A stretch of 64,000 nt of DNA from Cephalopachus bancanus (lineage: Eukaryota > Chordata > Mammalia > Primates > Tarsiidae), in assembly GCA_027257055.1 (NCBI GenBank), contig JAPVLO010000056.1, positions 1,116,001 to 1,180,000 of the forward strand. Direction: 5' to 3'. The notes beneath the pieces are model-generated. The model made no database searches. It worked only from the letters and a program-made list of their open reading frames with translations, and was not told the origin of the DNA. Below are positions 1-10,569 of the stretch, piece after piece; position 1 is the first letter of the stretch, and each line of letters begins with the position of its first letter. The position numbers and the translations under genes were made by a program.

Positions 1-1050
1 TCCTGATCAAAACCCCAAGTGCCCATGCCATAAGTGATAAGATAGACAAGTGGGACCTCATCAAACTGACAAGTTTCTGCAAAGTCAAAGAAACCATCAA
101 GAGAGCAGGGAGCCAGCCGATAGACTGGGAAAAAACATTTGCCAACTCTATATCTGACAAAGGCCTAACATCTAGGATCTACAAGGAATTCAAACGTGCT
201 GAAAAGGAAAGAAAAAAACAACAAACAAACAAAAAAAGCCCCATTACAAAGTGGGCAAAAGATATGAATAGACACTTCTCAAATGAAGACATACAAGCAG
301 TCAACGGATACATGAAAAAATGCTCAGCCTCACTAATCATCAAATAAATACAAATTAAAAACACACTGAGATACCATCTAGCTTCAGTCAGGATGGCCAT
401 CATCAATAACTCAAAATACAACAGAGGTTGGAGAGGATACAAGGTAAAGGGAACACTTCTGCACTGTTTTGGGGAGTGTAAACTAGTACAACCTCTGTGG
501 AAAACAGTGAGGTGATTCCTAAAAGATCTAAAAATCAACCTGGATCAATCCTTTTGGGAATATACCTGGAGGAACTCAAATCATTTTATAAAGAAGATAT
601 CTACACATACATGTTTATTGCAGCATTATTCACAATAGCAAAAACATGGAACCAACCGTACTGCACATCAAAAGTGGACTGGATAAAAAAGATATGTTAC
701 ATATACATGATAGAATATTACATAGCCATAAAGAAGGACAAAATTATGAACTTCACAGGAACTTAGATGGACTTAGAGTCTATCATACTCAGTGATCTAT
801 CACAGAAACAAAGAACTGAGTATCACATGTTCTCACTCATAAGCAAATCCTGAACATGTGTCATGATGCTGTAGAAAGGAAATGGCAGTAGTGGACAACT
901 GCAGGGGGAGTTGGGGTGGGGTACCTGATCTCAAGCCAGGAGAAGTGTGGACCAAAGGAAGGCCCAAACTTTACCTGTACGATGATCACTTATGTAACTA
1001 ATCCTGAATTGTATCTTACATCCTTAAAAAAAAAAAGTTCATAATGTAAA
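1..1050 (+). mobile_element. L1 3' end: ORF2 tail plus 3' UTR, cut by window edge
   Basis: The window opens inside the C-terminal part of L1 ORF2 (the endonuclease/reverse-transcriptase protein that copies L1 RNA into the genome). The frame at 497-766 contains LLGIYLEE and a KTWNQP-like motif typical of the ORF2 end. Stops and frame changes break the coding region, so it is a dead copy. A 3' UTR follows with a G-rich stretch near 902-920 and a TACCTG...GTATCTTACATCC terminal block, then an A-rich tail near 1028-1062. The same terminal block recurs at 2733, 10340, 13225 and, reversed, at 45484 and 63690, so it marks a family active in this lineage. Its 5' part lies outside the window. Confidence 0.93.
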
Positions 1051-1062
1051 ATTAAAAAAAAA

Positions 1063-1589
1063 AGAATTTCACAGTTAAATGTTGTAGCCTTTTTGAGCTC
1101 TCACTATTTGTTCAGTTTCATCCTTGCTTATGTAAATAAGGTAAATGTTAATCTCTTCCTGTTTGCAAGCTTTATTTTCTAACATAGTAACTCACTGAAA
1201 GTTCCCCAAACTGGCTTTTTATGCTTTTTCTTTAAATGATTGTATTAAAGATTATGTACAAAATGCAATCAAAATTTTGAGTACTCATTTACAAATCACT
1301 CTAAGGGTTGATTAACATAGCTCTTCCCAGGGTCCAAAATTTCTAAAATCTAATTGATGATAGGCAGCAAAGTGTTCATGGTCATGTTCATATGTATATT
1401 TGTGTGTGTGTTTGTATGTATGTGTGTGTGAACCTAAAAGAGCCAATCCCTAAAGATGAATCTTGAGTAGTTAAATGAGCCTAAATTAAAAAATCAGAGA
1501 GCCAAGTGGTCATTTGCTGACTAAAAGTCATAAACATATTCTGAGTTTCTGGAAAACCCACATAGGCACTTAACTTTGGGATTTTCATA
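1063..1589. other. AT-rich interval, no gene; degenerate TG repeat at 1391-1430
   Basis: No recognisable repeat family or coding region is seen. An imperfect TG/TATG microsatellite lies at about 1391-1430. Confidence 0.5.
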
Positions 1590-1860
1590 GGTGACTCTGT
1601 TCACTTCACTCAAACCAACCAATCAGAACTCAGTTGTGTCTACCAATCAAAACTAAGCAAGTTTGAATCCTTAATTTGCATAGAATAACCTGATTGGAAA
1701 CCTGGGTGAAAGCTTTCTATAAAACCTGAAACCTTCCCTTTGTTCTCTTTGGTGTAAAGCCCTTCTTTTACATTGAAGGTATGTCCTTCTTGCTTGCAAA
1801 CTGTTTACTCTTTCCTCTAAATTCCTTTTCAGAAAACCTTTGTTCATATTTTGTATTTAA
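1590..1860 (+). mobile_element. Possible solo LTR fragment with CCAAT and TATA boxes
   Basis: Two CCAAT boxes (near 1619 and 1643) precede a CTATAAAA box at about 1717, and a C/T-rich stretch follows. This spacing is typical of the U3/R region of gammaretrovirus-like (ERV1) LTRs. I cannot place it in a named family and see no convincing LTR ends, so a chance promoter-like arrangement remains possible. Confidence 0.35.
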
Positions 1861-2732
1861 CATTATCCTTGCCATAATTTCTCTCTATATGTTAAAATAG
1901 TAATACATTTGATCACTACAGATTCTATTTCAACTGAAGAAGATAGCAATAGATCGGGATACCAGTGTAAATTATATGTTTACTATAACCAATTTCAAGT
2001 ACATTTGTATACCACCGTTGATTTCTGATTTGTGCAGCATAAATATTGTTTTCCCTATAACAGAGTATTATACTGAAATTTTATTCATATTACCACCACA
2101 AAAATACTTTTATCTTCAATATTTAACTTCTTGATTGTAAAAGGATAGCATTAGATATTTTACTTTTGTCAGAATTAACTTCCAAAAATTGTACTTTGAG
2201 TCTATGAATCTGATTTTTTTAAATGCCCATTATTAAAATTATTCATTTTTATTTGCAGCATCTCATCACACTGACATAAAATTGGCATTATTTAACTAGT
2301 TGCAAAAATGTTCTGCTAGTGGAGAAAATGTATTAAAAAGTTATTACTTCACTTTTATATAAGTGCAAGAAAACTGAGTTGAATATAAGCAAAATTAACT
2401 TAAAAAGAGGTATTTGAGCTAAATACAAGGTTATGCTATATATGCTATTATATAAAACCACTTTCTACAGCTGCCCATGTCAACTTCAAGCAGAGGTTCT
2501 TAAATATTTTCTTAAAAGAACAACTACAGTCTTTGCTTCTTTCATAGCTGGGAAAAAGAAAAGTGAAAAAAAAATGTTCCCTTGAAATAGTTTCTATACA
2601 AGGTAAACACTAAATTAATCACTCCCCATGCTCGTTTAAAATGAAGGCATTTTCAATTACCTTTGTGGATTTACATTCTGTTTTATTGTATTCTCAGGGA
2701 AGTATATCAAAGTATTGCTGCAGATTAAGGGT
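1861..2732. other. AT-rich interval, nothing recognised
   Basis: No open frame of note, RNA gene or repeat family is recognised here. Confidence 0.5.
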
Positions 2733-2815
2733 AGCCACACTTTACCTGTATGATGACCATGTATGAACCTAACCCTCATTTGTACCCAACATTTTAAAAT
2801 AAAGTGATTTTAAAA
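2733..2815 (+). mobile_element. Very short L1 3' end, about 80 bp
   Basis: The block ACTTTACCTGTATGATGACC, then an AACCCTCATTTGTACCC-like stretch and an A-rich tail, matches the last ~80 bp of the L1 3' UTR also seen at 955-1030 and 13395-13450. It is an extreme 5' truncation, as expected from aborted target-primed reverse transcription. Confidence 0.75.
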
Positions 2816-4169
2816 AAGAACAACTAATTTTTGAAATAAATCATGATCTTTCTGAAGATGTATGTGTTCTGGTGTTTATGTAGTCTTTGATATCACTATG
2901 ACCCCTAAGGTAGATAATAAATGTTGCAAAACATTTTGTAGACATTTTGTGTTCATCATAAAATTTTTGAGAAATGGGAATTTGATATATAATCTCTCAT
3001 TAAATATGCACTTTCTTTTTTACTGTTGCTGAGACATATCACAAAATATGACAAGTAACAAGATCATTGTAACAAGTATGTTTAGACTGCTGTATATACA
3101 ATCTACCTCAAGACTGCTCAGCCTCTCTTTTCCCCTGCATATATTTCACTTACAGTCAGTCTATAATTTCACAAGTTTCCTGCTGACCTCACTGACTTGT
3201 AGACTGGAAGTTTTATGCATCTCCAAGCCTCAGGCAAGGGTCATATCATAACCTACTTGTACATCTAGTGGCTTATAGGGGAAGCATAATACATCCCTTC
3301 TGACACAACTATCTGGGACCAAAAGGAATTAACTATCCTTGTCCAATCATATCTGAGTATACTTTGTTTCATCAGTGAGCACTTAGCAACCTGTTCCTGG
3401 AGGACATTTTATTTGCCTTGCATGTAAAAAGTGTCAGAGGAAAAATATAGTTATTATACGGGCTATTGTGATCATCTTTCATATTTCACCATCTGTTAAA
3501 TTGAAAACTTTTCTCACACATACTTGACAAGACCATGGCAAAAGCTCAAAGTATAGAGTGGTTTTCTATCAGATCCATTCCTAAGGATTATAATGCAACT
3601 ACTAACAACAACATAAAAAAAATTGAAATTCCGGGATACGTCCTAAAATGGACGGAATGCTGAGACAACAGGAATATAGAATATACCAGAACTTTCTTAG
3701 ACAAACTAAGAAATATGATAATTTTTATAGAATCTGAAGATTTAGATTTTATACTGCTCTTTTATCATCAAGTAAGGTGTTTTTCAGAAAATGTTTGCTT
3801 TATTAAAATCCTGCTAATCATTTCCCAAATAAAAATTATTTAATTTTTAGGTTATCTTTTTTTAAATTCCCAGTAGAAATCAATTTGTAAAATACAGAAG
3901 GTGCCCAAAAAAGTATACATTTTAAGAAAGGAACAAACTGTATTAAAATTATAATACTCAATATATACCGATGACAAAAGATGAATACAAGTCACATTTG
4001 ACTTCAAAGCTCTGGGAGGCATGTGACACTTTATTTCAAACATAGTTATTGACATGTGTATGAACTCTACTAGGACTTTATTAGGAGACCCCGGAAGAAG
4101 GCATGAGAATTAAGATTTGGGTGGTCAGTCTCTATCCCAAAACCTTGAAAGTCAAATAAATGCCTGGTT
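2816..4169. other. Non-coding interval, nothing recognised
   Basis: Two 67-residue open frames (3048-3251 on plus, 3852-4055 on minus) show no motif, codon pattern or context that supports a gene. Some of this may be ancient LTR sequence too diverged to name. Confidence 0.45.
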
Positions 4170-4290
4170 TCATATGGTTTATAAAACACATTTATATCTA
4201 TGATTTCCATCTGTGAAGTCAGCAGGGGCAAGTATCATTGTTCCCATACTATAGGGAAGGCAACAGAGTGATGTTCAACAGAGTGTTATA
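4170..4290 (-). repeat. MIR-like SINE fragment
   Basis: An ACATTTATAT...ATCATTGTTCCCATACTATAGGGAAGGCAACAGAG pattern resembles the reversed MIR end, where a TTCCCATTTTACAGATGAGGAAACTGAG-like block is expected. It is strongly diverged. Confidence 0.4.
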
Positions 4291-4385
4291 AGTGGAATGC
4301 TTATTTTGGTGCAGCTGATATGTTTTCAGGCATGATTACTTTGGACTGGAAGGAAGTCACCAGATAGCTATAGAAAGGAGACCTG

Positions 4386-4693
4386 GCTGGGCATGGTGGC
4401 TCAAGCCTGTAATCCCAGCAATTTGGGAGGCCAAGGCGAGAGGACTGCCTGAGTCCGTGGGTTCGAGACCAGCCTAGGCAACATGGTGAGACCTCGGCTC
4501 TACAATAAATTAAAAAAATTAGCCAGGTGTGGTAGTGTGTACCTGTAGTTCCAGTTACTTGGAAGGCTGAGACAGAAGAATCGCCAGAATCAAGCAGGTC
4601 GATGCTGCTGGGTGGTCATGATCAGGCCACTGCACTCAAGTCTGGGCAACGGAATGAGACTCCAACTCAAAAAAAAAAAACCAACAAAAAACA
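4386..4693 (+). mobile_element. Alu element with 14-bp target-site duplication
   Basis: Dimeric Alu (7SL-derived SINE copied by L1 proteins). It opens GCTGGGCATGGTGGCTCAAG, keeps a GGTTCGAGACC B box, has an A-rich linker near 4504 and a second monomer ending in CAACTCAAAAAA. AGAAAGGAGACCTG lies at 4372-4385 and again at 4694-4707, which fixes both ends. Confidence 0.97.
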
Positions 4694-4707
4694 AGAAAGG
4701 AGACCTG

Positions 4708-5056
4708 AAGTAGATCTTCTGACATGTAGTCTGACACCTTTTTCAAACCAAATTACTGTAAAGGTCTATGATTCAGCTTGGTGCTCACTTTTTTTTTTTT
4801 GGTCGTCCAAGTTGGGGCATCTGAGTGGAAAATTGAATCTAGACCAAGGTTCTTGGAATTGCGAGGAAAAATTTCAACGTAAAATCACTAAGTTAAAACC
4901 TTAAACCTGGAAAACAAACCAGTTCAGTGTATTCTGACTTGTTAGATAAATATTTGCAAATTTACATTTAAACAATAATAAAAACACATTGTCTCCTGGA
5001 AAGTTAAATTCAGAGTAATAGTTCTGGGGGAAAAGGAGCTTGGAAGAGGTGCAAGA
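4708..5056. other. Non-coding spacer
   Basis: No repeat or gene is recognised. The 100-residue frame that starts at 4602 is mostly Alu tail and is rejected. Confidence 0.5.
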
Positions 5057-5070
5057 ATTCTGGGTTTAGA

Positions 5071-6167
5071 AAGCCACTTCAGTACTTTGAGTTCCATAGA
5101 TGCAACGTGAGGGTAAGCGAGACCTGGGCGGGCACTGGGCGACTCTGTGTTGATGAGGAAAATTAAACATGGGCGAAGGAGATCCTAAGAAGTCAAGAGA
5201 CAAAGTGTCACTATATGCATTCTTTGTGCAAGTTTGTGGGAGGAGCACAAGAAGAAACCAGATGCTTCAGTCAACTTCTCAGAATTTTCTAAGTGCTCAG
5301 AGAGGGGGTAGACCATGTCTGTTAAAGAGAAGGGAAAATTTGGAAGACATGGTAAAGGTGGAAAGCCCACCTTCATGAAAGAGAAATGAAAGAGAAAGAG
5401 AAATGAAAGCCTATATCCCTCCAGAAAGGGAAACAAAAAAGAAGTTCAAGGATTCCAATGTCCCCAAGAGGCCTCCTTCGTCCTTTTTCTTGTTCTGAGT
5501 ATTGTCTCCAAAATCAAATGAGAACATTCTGGTCTATTCGTTGGTGATTTTTGCAAAGAAACTGGGAGAGACGTGGAGTAACACAGCTGCAGATCATAAG
5601 CAGCCTTATGAAAAGAAGGCAGTGAAGCCGAAGGAAAAATAAAAAAAGGATATTGCTGCATACCAAGTTAAAGGAAAACCTGATACAGCCAGAAAAGGAG
5701 TTGTCAAGGCTGAAAAAAGCAAGAAGGAAAAAAAGGGGGGGGGGAGGAAGATGAAGAGGATAAAGAAGAAGATAATAAAAGTTGGTTCTAGTGAAGTGTT
5801 TTTCTTGTCTATAAAGTATTTAACCTCTTTGTACACAATTCCTTTTAAGGAAAAAAATTGAAATGTAAGCCTGTGTAAGATTTGCTTTTAAACTGTATAG
5901 TGTTTTTTTGTATCGTTGACACACTACTGAATATGTCTCTAGATAGCCCTGTCTTGGTGGTATTTTCAATAGCCATTAATCTTGCCTGTTCAGTATGAAG
6001 GTTGTACATTGGCATGGAAATCCAAAGTAGATTCTTCTTGCACAGTACAAATTAATTAAATATGGGGTTGGCATTTTTATTTGCATTTTCAGTTGTCTCT
6101 GTTGTAGCTTATATTAAATAATTGTTGTACTGTTGACTGAATACTACTCTATAAATGCCAAAAAAAA
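5071..6167 (+). pseudogene. HMGB1P: Processed pseudogene of HMGB1
   Basis: Intron-less copy of the mRNA for HMGB1, a nuclear DNA-bending protein with two HMG boxes and an acidic tail. The old start is at 5169 (ATGGGCGAAGGAGATCCTAA, GEGDPKK). Box A runs to about 5430 and box B from about 5450 to 5660, recognisable by KDPN/APKRP-type codons and the GEMWNNTAA-like stretch. The 3' UTR follows (GTTGGTTCTAG at about 5781, GATAGCCCTGTC at about 5943) and ends in a short A-tract at 6160. Frameshifts appear soon after codon 30, and the acidic tail is cut to a few Asp/Glu-type codons. ATTCTGGGTTTAGA (5057-5070) and TTTATGGGTTTAAA (6168-6181) form a probable decayed target-site duplication. It lacks a promoter and an open frame, so it should not make HMGB1. 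Confidence 0.93.
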
Positions 6168-6181
6168 TTTATGGGTTTAAA

Positions 6182-6484
6182 TTCTAAATCGGATATACCA
6201 TGTGGTATGAATTTATGCAGATTCCTTCTATTCTCTACACCTCCAATTCCTACCCATCAAAGAGTTGGGCCCAATGGGCTGGAGGGCCTTCAAGTTGTTA
6301 TAGTCTTAAATGTTAATATGGGTTTTCCTTTAGTTAACATGTTCTTGTTTTTCTTAAGAGGCTAACCCAGCTCAACACATTGTTTGAAGTGAGACTTTAT
6401 GTTCACAAAATATTCACGGATAATGCGCTATGGTTATATAATATAACCTACTCTTTTTTTTTTTTTAACCAAGTTAGCATATTA
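6182..6484. other. Non-coding spacer after the HMGB1 pseudogene
   Basis: AT-rich, with a poly-T run at about 6453-6467. The 64-residue frame at 6171-6365 has no supporting feature. Confidence 0.5.
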
Positions 6485-6685
6485 AAGTGGAAAGAATAGG
6501 AGCATTGGTGTGAAATTTGGGTTCAAATTCTTTAAAATTGTGTGATTTTGTACAAGTTTCTCCTCCTTTAGGATTTAACTTGCTTAATTATAAAGTAACA
6601 AAGTTAATATATCCCTTATAGAGTATTCAGAAGATTATAACCAATGTAAATATAATGCCTATGATGTACAGTAGATTCTCGTAAA
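6485..6685 (+). repeat. MIR SINE
   Basis: A weakly conserved MIR is read in order: GGTTCAAATTCT core, GTGATTTTGTACAAGTTTCTCC, TAATTATAAAGTAACAAAG, then ATAATGCCTATGATGTACAGTAG. Ancient mammalian tRNA-derived SINE. Confidence 0.7.
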
Positions 6686-6689
6686 ATGG

Positions 6690-7045
6690 CTGTTATGAAC
6701 AAAAATCATATGTTGAAGCCCTAACTCACAGTGTGATACCACTTGTAGGTGAGGCCTTTGGGAGGTAATTAGTTTTAGATGAGGTCATGAGAGTAGAGTG
6801 CTCATGATAGGATCAGTGTCTTTATAAGAAGAGGAAGAGACCAGAGCTCACATATTCTCCACCATATGAGAATATACCAAGAAGGTTGCAGCATGAAAGC
6901 CAGGAAAAGAGTCCTTATCAGGAAATAAATCTGCCACACCTTGATCTTAGACTTGTCAGCCTTCAGTACTGTGAAAAATAATGTCTATTGTTTAAGCTAC
7001 CTAGTCTATAGAATTTGTTATAGCATCCTGAGTAAACTAAGACAG
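6690..7045 (+). mobile_element. MaLR (MSTA/MLT1-type) solo LTR
   Basis: Diagnostic landmarks occur in order: AAAATCATATGTTGAAGCCCTAACTC-like opening, GAGGCCTTTGGGAGGTAATTAG, GATGAGGTCATGAGAGTAGAG, CTTTATAAGAAGAGGAAGAG, CTTGATCTTAGACTTGTCAGCCTTCAG, then TTGTTTAAGCTACC and TTGTTATAGCATCCTGAGTAAACTAAGACA. These are the hallmarks of non-autonomous ERVL-MaLR LTRs. The first ~30 bases of the LTR seem lost. No internal sequence is attached, so it is solo. Confidence 0.9.
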
Positions 7046-7140
7046 TAGCCATTATAAACCAAATGAGAAAACAGAGAGAGAGAGATCATCCAGTATGTTG
7101 AGTCAGAGCCAAGACTAGACTTTAGCCCGCTGACCACCCA
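7046..7140 (-). repeat. MIR tail fragment
   Basis: AAATGAGAAAACAGAGAGAG, then GAGTCAGAGCCAAGACTAGA, fits the reversed MIR order. Short and diverged. Confidence 0.5.
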
Positions 7141-8185
7141 AACCTCAGGCTCAGCATGTCAGTGTCCACCATCTTTTCCCCAGTGGTGTATCTGAAAGGC
7201 AGTTCTTTCTATCACTGAAGGTGTCATCTGGAAAAAGACAAACCATCTCTACGAGTAGCCATTTTCTCCTTCCACGATATGGAAAATGTAAACCTTTTCG
7301 GCAGACAGCCTGCCTGCACACTCTCAGGAGACACAAAGATCCTGGCAAGATCTGTGCTCCAAAATCACCCTTCTCCAATTACAATCCCCCAGGTTCCTCG
7401 ATTAGCAGGCCACAGCAGCTTCTCTCCACCCGAGCCAGTCTGGGTTGGGGCCTAATGCATCACAGGTGGGTCCTGGCTCAAAACTCTTTCCAGATGGCCT
7501 CACAATCTAAGCTTCCCAGCAACCTATTATATTTTTCTATCCTGGGCTCATTAATGATACCAAAGGACTATGAGTCCTGAGGATGGCAGAGACATACTCT
7601 GAAACCAGGACCTTTGAGAGCCCTTGTATATTGGCACACCCACCATAATATATGCATTCATAGGGAGCAAGCATATGCTGACCTTGAGTATCAAAGGTCA
7701 CTGTGAGGGGCCCATGAGTTTGACATTGTGAATGGTCTGTCTACTTGGGTCGCAGAGCAAGTATAAAGAGATCATCTGTGCTCTTACAGAAAATAGCTCT
7801 ATTGCCGCGGGGCTCTAGAGAGAGTAAGAATATATCCTTGAACTCTAGTAATTGCTGTACCAGTTATTCCTGGGGGGGGGCATGCTTGGACAATTGTTTA
7901 GGGGCACAGGGTGAACTGCATGGGTTTTAACCCTTTTAGAGCCAGATCCTTTTAGGAAGAGTGTAACATTCTGTTAATTATATCTTTATATTATAAAAAT
8001 GTCGACTTTACAAAAGAATTTTCAACTCCCTTCCTAGCTGGAAAGCTTCCCATGTAGATACTGGAAGTTGAGCAAATATCAAATTATTCAAGGGATTTTT
8101 AAATTTGTGATATGCTTTTGCAAAAAACAAAGGCAAAACAAAAAAATCACTATTGGAATCCATGTTTTGGGATCTCAAGAGCTCG
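7141..8185. other. Apparently unique interval, moderate GC, no supported gene
   Basis: The longest frames are 119 residues (7221-7580, plus) and 75 residues (7151-7378, minus). They overlap on opposite strands and show no domain, signal or splice context. A run of nine G occurs at about 7872. It could hold a diverged repeat or a conserved non-coding element, but nothing in the sequence decides this. Confidence 0.4.
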
Positions 8186-8965
8186 AGCAAAGTGACCAAC
8201 AAACATGAAAAAATGCTCAACGTCATGAATCATCAGAGAAATACAAATTAAAATCACAAAGAGGTATTACATCACACCAGTCAGAATGGCTCTTATTAAA
8301 AAGTCAAAGAACAACAGATGTTGGTGTAGTTGCAGAGAAAAGGGAACGTTCATTCACTGTTGGTGGGATTGCAAACGAGTGCAACTTCTATGGAAAATAG
8401 TCTGGAGATAAAGAACTAAAAATTGAATTACCATTTGACCCTGCAATTCCACTGCTAGGAATCTACCCAAAGGAAAAGAAATCAATATATGAAAAAGATA
8501 ACTGTATTCTTATGTTCATTGCAGTACTATTCACAATAGCAAAATCATGGAACCAACCTAAGTGACCACCAACAATTGACTGTATAAAGAACATGTGGTA
8601 TTATATACACCATGGAATACTACGCAGCCATAAAAAATGAATGAAATAATATCCTTGGCAGAGACATAGGTGGAGCTAGAAATCATCATCTTAAGTGAAC
8701 CAACTCAGACAAAAAAAACCAAACACCACATGTTCTCACTTATATACGGAGCTAAATGGCCATAAAGATGGAAATAATAGACACTGGAAACACCAGTAAG
8801 AGAGAAGGTGGGAAGAGGGTTTAGGTTTCAGAAATTACCTATTGGGTACAATATTCACTATCTGGAGAATGGGTTACCTGAGACCCAATCCCCATCACTA
8901 CATAATATGTCCATGTAATAAACATGCATGTGTACCCTGTGAAACTAAAATAAAAATGAAAGGAA
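8186..8965 (+). mobile_element. 5'-truncated older L1, ORF2 end and 3' UTR
   Basis: Starts inside ORF2 (AACATGAAAAAATGCTCAAC, then GGAATCTACCCAAAGGAAA and CCATGGAATACTACGCAGCC). It continues into a 3' UTR with CCTATTGGGTACAATATTCA, CATGTAATAAACATGCATGT, GTACCCTGTGAAACTAAAAT and a poly-A tail. This 3' UTR belongs to an older primate L1 group and differs from the lineage-specific ends at 10340 and 13225. Stops and frameshifts show it is inactive. Confidence 0.92.
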
Positions 8966-8974
8966 AAAAAAGTC

Positions 8975-9130
8975 TTACAGAGTCAAGAGCATTAAATTTA
9001 TAGTCAATCATCTTTGGATTTAAATCTCAATCCCATCACTTACAAGCATGGGGAATTTGTTGGAGAAACCATTCACTTTTCTGAAAGTAGTTATTGGTGA
9101 AATTGGGATAATCCCAACATAAAAGTGTAT
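8975..9130 (+). repeat. MIR SINE
   Basis: GAGTCAAGAGCATTAAATTT, TTTGGATTTAAATCTCAATC, CATCACTTACAAGC and TCTGAAAGTAG...GGGATAATCCCAAC follow the MIR order (TCTGTAAAATGGGGATAAT region). Confidence 0.6.
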
Positions 9131-9164
9131 GATTTGGTTTTGCTCACTTTCTTGCTCAGGTATT

Positions 9165-9310
9165 TTTCACCCTCATGAATTCATTCATTTATTTCCTGAG
9201 GGCCTGCTCTGTTCCAGGTACCATGTTAAATGATACAAGAAATGCAGTTTAGGAGACAAAACTGATGTTAACACAACAATACTTGTACCTGCTGCTGTGC
9301 TAGGCAAGGG
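9165..9310. repeat. Ancient L2/MIR3-type repeat fragment
   Basis: ATTCATTCATTTATTTCCTGAGGGCCTGCTCTGTTCCAGGTACCAT, then GCTGTGCTAGGCAAGGGGCA and GGTATACAGC, resemble the widespread mammalian TTTATTGAGCACCTACTATGTGCCAGGCACTG-type repeat. Family and strand are uncertain. Confidence 0.5.
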
Positions 9311-9999
9311 GCAGAGAGTGGTATACAGCACAACGTCTGTGCGCATGGCTAGTAGGATTTCGTAAACATTAATTATACTACAGTGTGACTACTGCTGCAA
9401 ATGTGTATTCTGGTACATGAAAGCATGATTGGGCATAGTTGACTCTGCTTGACTGGTTCATTAAGGCCCAGTAAGTAGAAGACAGCGGACCTGGGTTCTG
9501 AAGAGGAGTTGGCTGGAAGCATCTGGACAGGGGGCAGTTTATGTCATGCTCATTCTAGAAGAAATGAGTAGCACATACAGACACATTCCTAAAGTTCTCA
9601 AAAATACTACATTGCTATTTCTATAGTTCTCAAAATATATGCGTATGTTACTATTCTTAAAATTTTCAAAAACCAATATAGTACTCTCTGCGCTTTTCTA
9701 TACCATTCCCATGCTTACTATGCTATGCTATGCTATACCATCAGACACAGTAAGTTTAAACACTCCATATTTCATGTCCCTCAAACGGCAACAAAACAAC
9801 TATAAGCATTGGTGATGTTGACATTCCTTCCAACTAGTGTGGTAGAAATTGCTAATTTCTTATTTTCACCCATTTTTTCCCTTCTGCCTTATGAGTAAAA
9901 CACTGACTTAGTTCTGGCTAAAGACAAAATTTTTTTTTTTTTTGGCCTGCTGTTGGCTGGAGGAGGTGGTTGGCAATGAGATGGTTGTTTTATTTTTAA

Positions 10000-10023
10000 G
10001 TTTCTTAACGCGGGTTAAGAAAC
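10000..10023. other. Perfect 10-bp inverted repeat, 4-nt loop
   Basis: GTTTCTTAAC at 10000-10009, GCGG at 10010-10013, GTTAAGAAAC at 10014-10023. The arms are exact reverse complements. There is no T-run to suggest a terminator, and the role is unknown. Confidence 0.9.
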
Positions 10024-10142
10024 AACAGGGTTTTCTGGGCTTGTATTGCAGAACAGTCATAAGGTTGTAATATATAGCATTGGACATAGACCTAAGAAAA
10101 TATAATGTGATTCTACCATGAGCCTAGGTCTGTAAGAAGTGT

Positions 10143-10170
10143 ATGTGCGCACGTGCGTGTGTGTGTGTGC
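10143..10170. repeat. Alternating purine-pyrimidine tract, GT with GCGC core
   Basis: Starts ATGTGCGCACGTGCG and runs into (TG)n. Such tracts can adopt Z-DNA. The same 20-mer occurs at 32481-32500. Confidence 0.85.
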
Positions 10171-10339
10171 ATCAACTCTTCATTCATAGTACGTGTTCAT
10201 GTCAAAGCAAGTTGATTCCTGTTTCCACCATTCACTCACCCAAAGCCACACAGTTTATTAGGGACAGAACTAAGGTTCAACTTTGGTTCATTCCATTACA
10301 AATTGGAATTGGCAGAAGTAGAAATCGTGGGAATTAAGG

Positions 10340-10560
10340 AGACCCTGAACATTTACCATAATACTATAATGGATTGGCAGTAGCGGGATAACTGCCGGGG
10401 TTGGTTGGGGAGTGGGAAGGGAGGGATACATCAATAAGGGTACCTGATCTCAAACCAGGCAAAGTAGGGACCAAAGGGAGACCCAATCTTTTACCTGTAC
10501 AATGTCCACTTGTCTACCTAATACTGAAATGTGCCCTGCATCTTTAAAATAAAATATAAA
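10340..10560 (+). mobile_element. 5'-truncated L1 3' UTR, lineage-specific type
   Basis: CCTGAACATTTACCATAATACTATAATGGATTGGCAGTAG leads into a G-rich stretch (10397-10432), TACCTGATCTCAAACCAGGC and a TTTTACCTGTACAATGTCCAC...CTGCATCTTTAAAATAAAAT end. Only the last ~220 bp of L1 were copied. Confidence 0.9.
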
Positions 10561-10569
10561 TTCAAAATA

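Larger units (their letters stand above)
9311..10339. other. Non-coding interval with a perfect hairpin and a GT/GC microsatellite
   Basis: No gene is seen. It contains a poly-T run at 9931-9945, a perfect 10-bp hairpin at 10000-10023 and an alternating purine-pyrimidine tract at 10143-10170. The TACTATGCTATGCTATGC block near 9718 is a short tandem TATGC repeat. Confidence 0.5.

Noticed and set aside
1590..1860. CCAAT/TATA arrangement as the promoter of a host gene
   Set aside because: No downstream open frame or splice donor context; more easily explained as an LTR fragment.
5446..5836. Minus frames of 71 and 76 residues in the HMGB1 region
   Set aside because: Antisense to the HMGB1 retrocopy and its Lys/Glu-rich codons.
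7221..7580. 119-residue plus frame in apparently unique DNA
   Set aside because: No motif; overlaps an opposite 75-residue frame and has no upstream or downstream gene signal.
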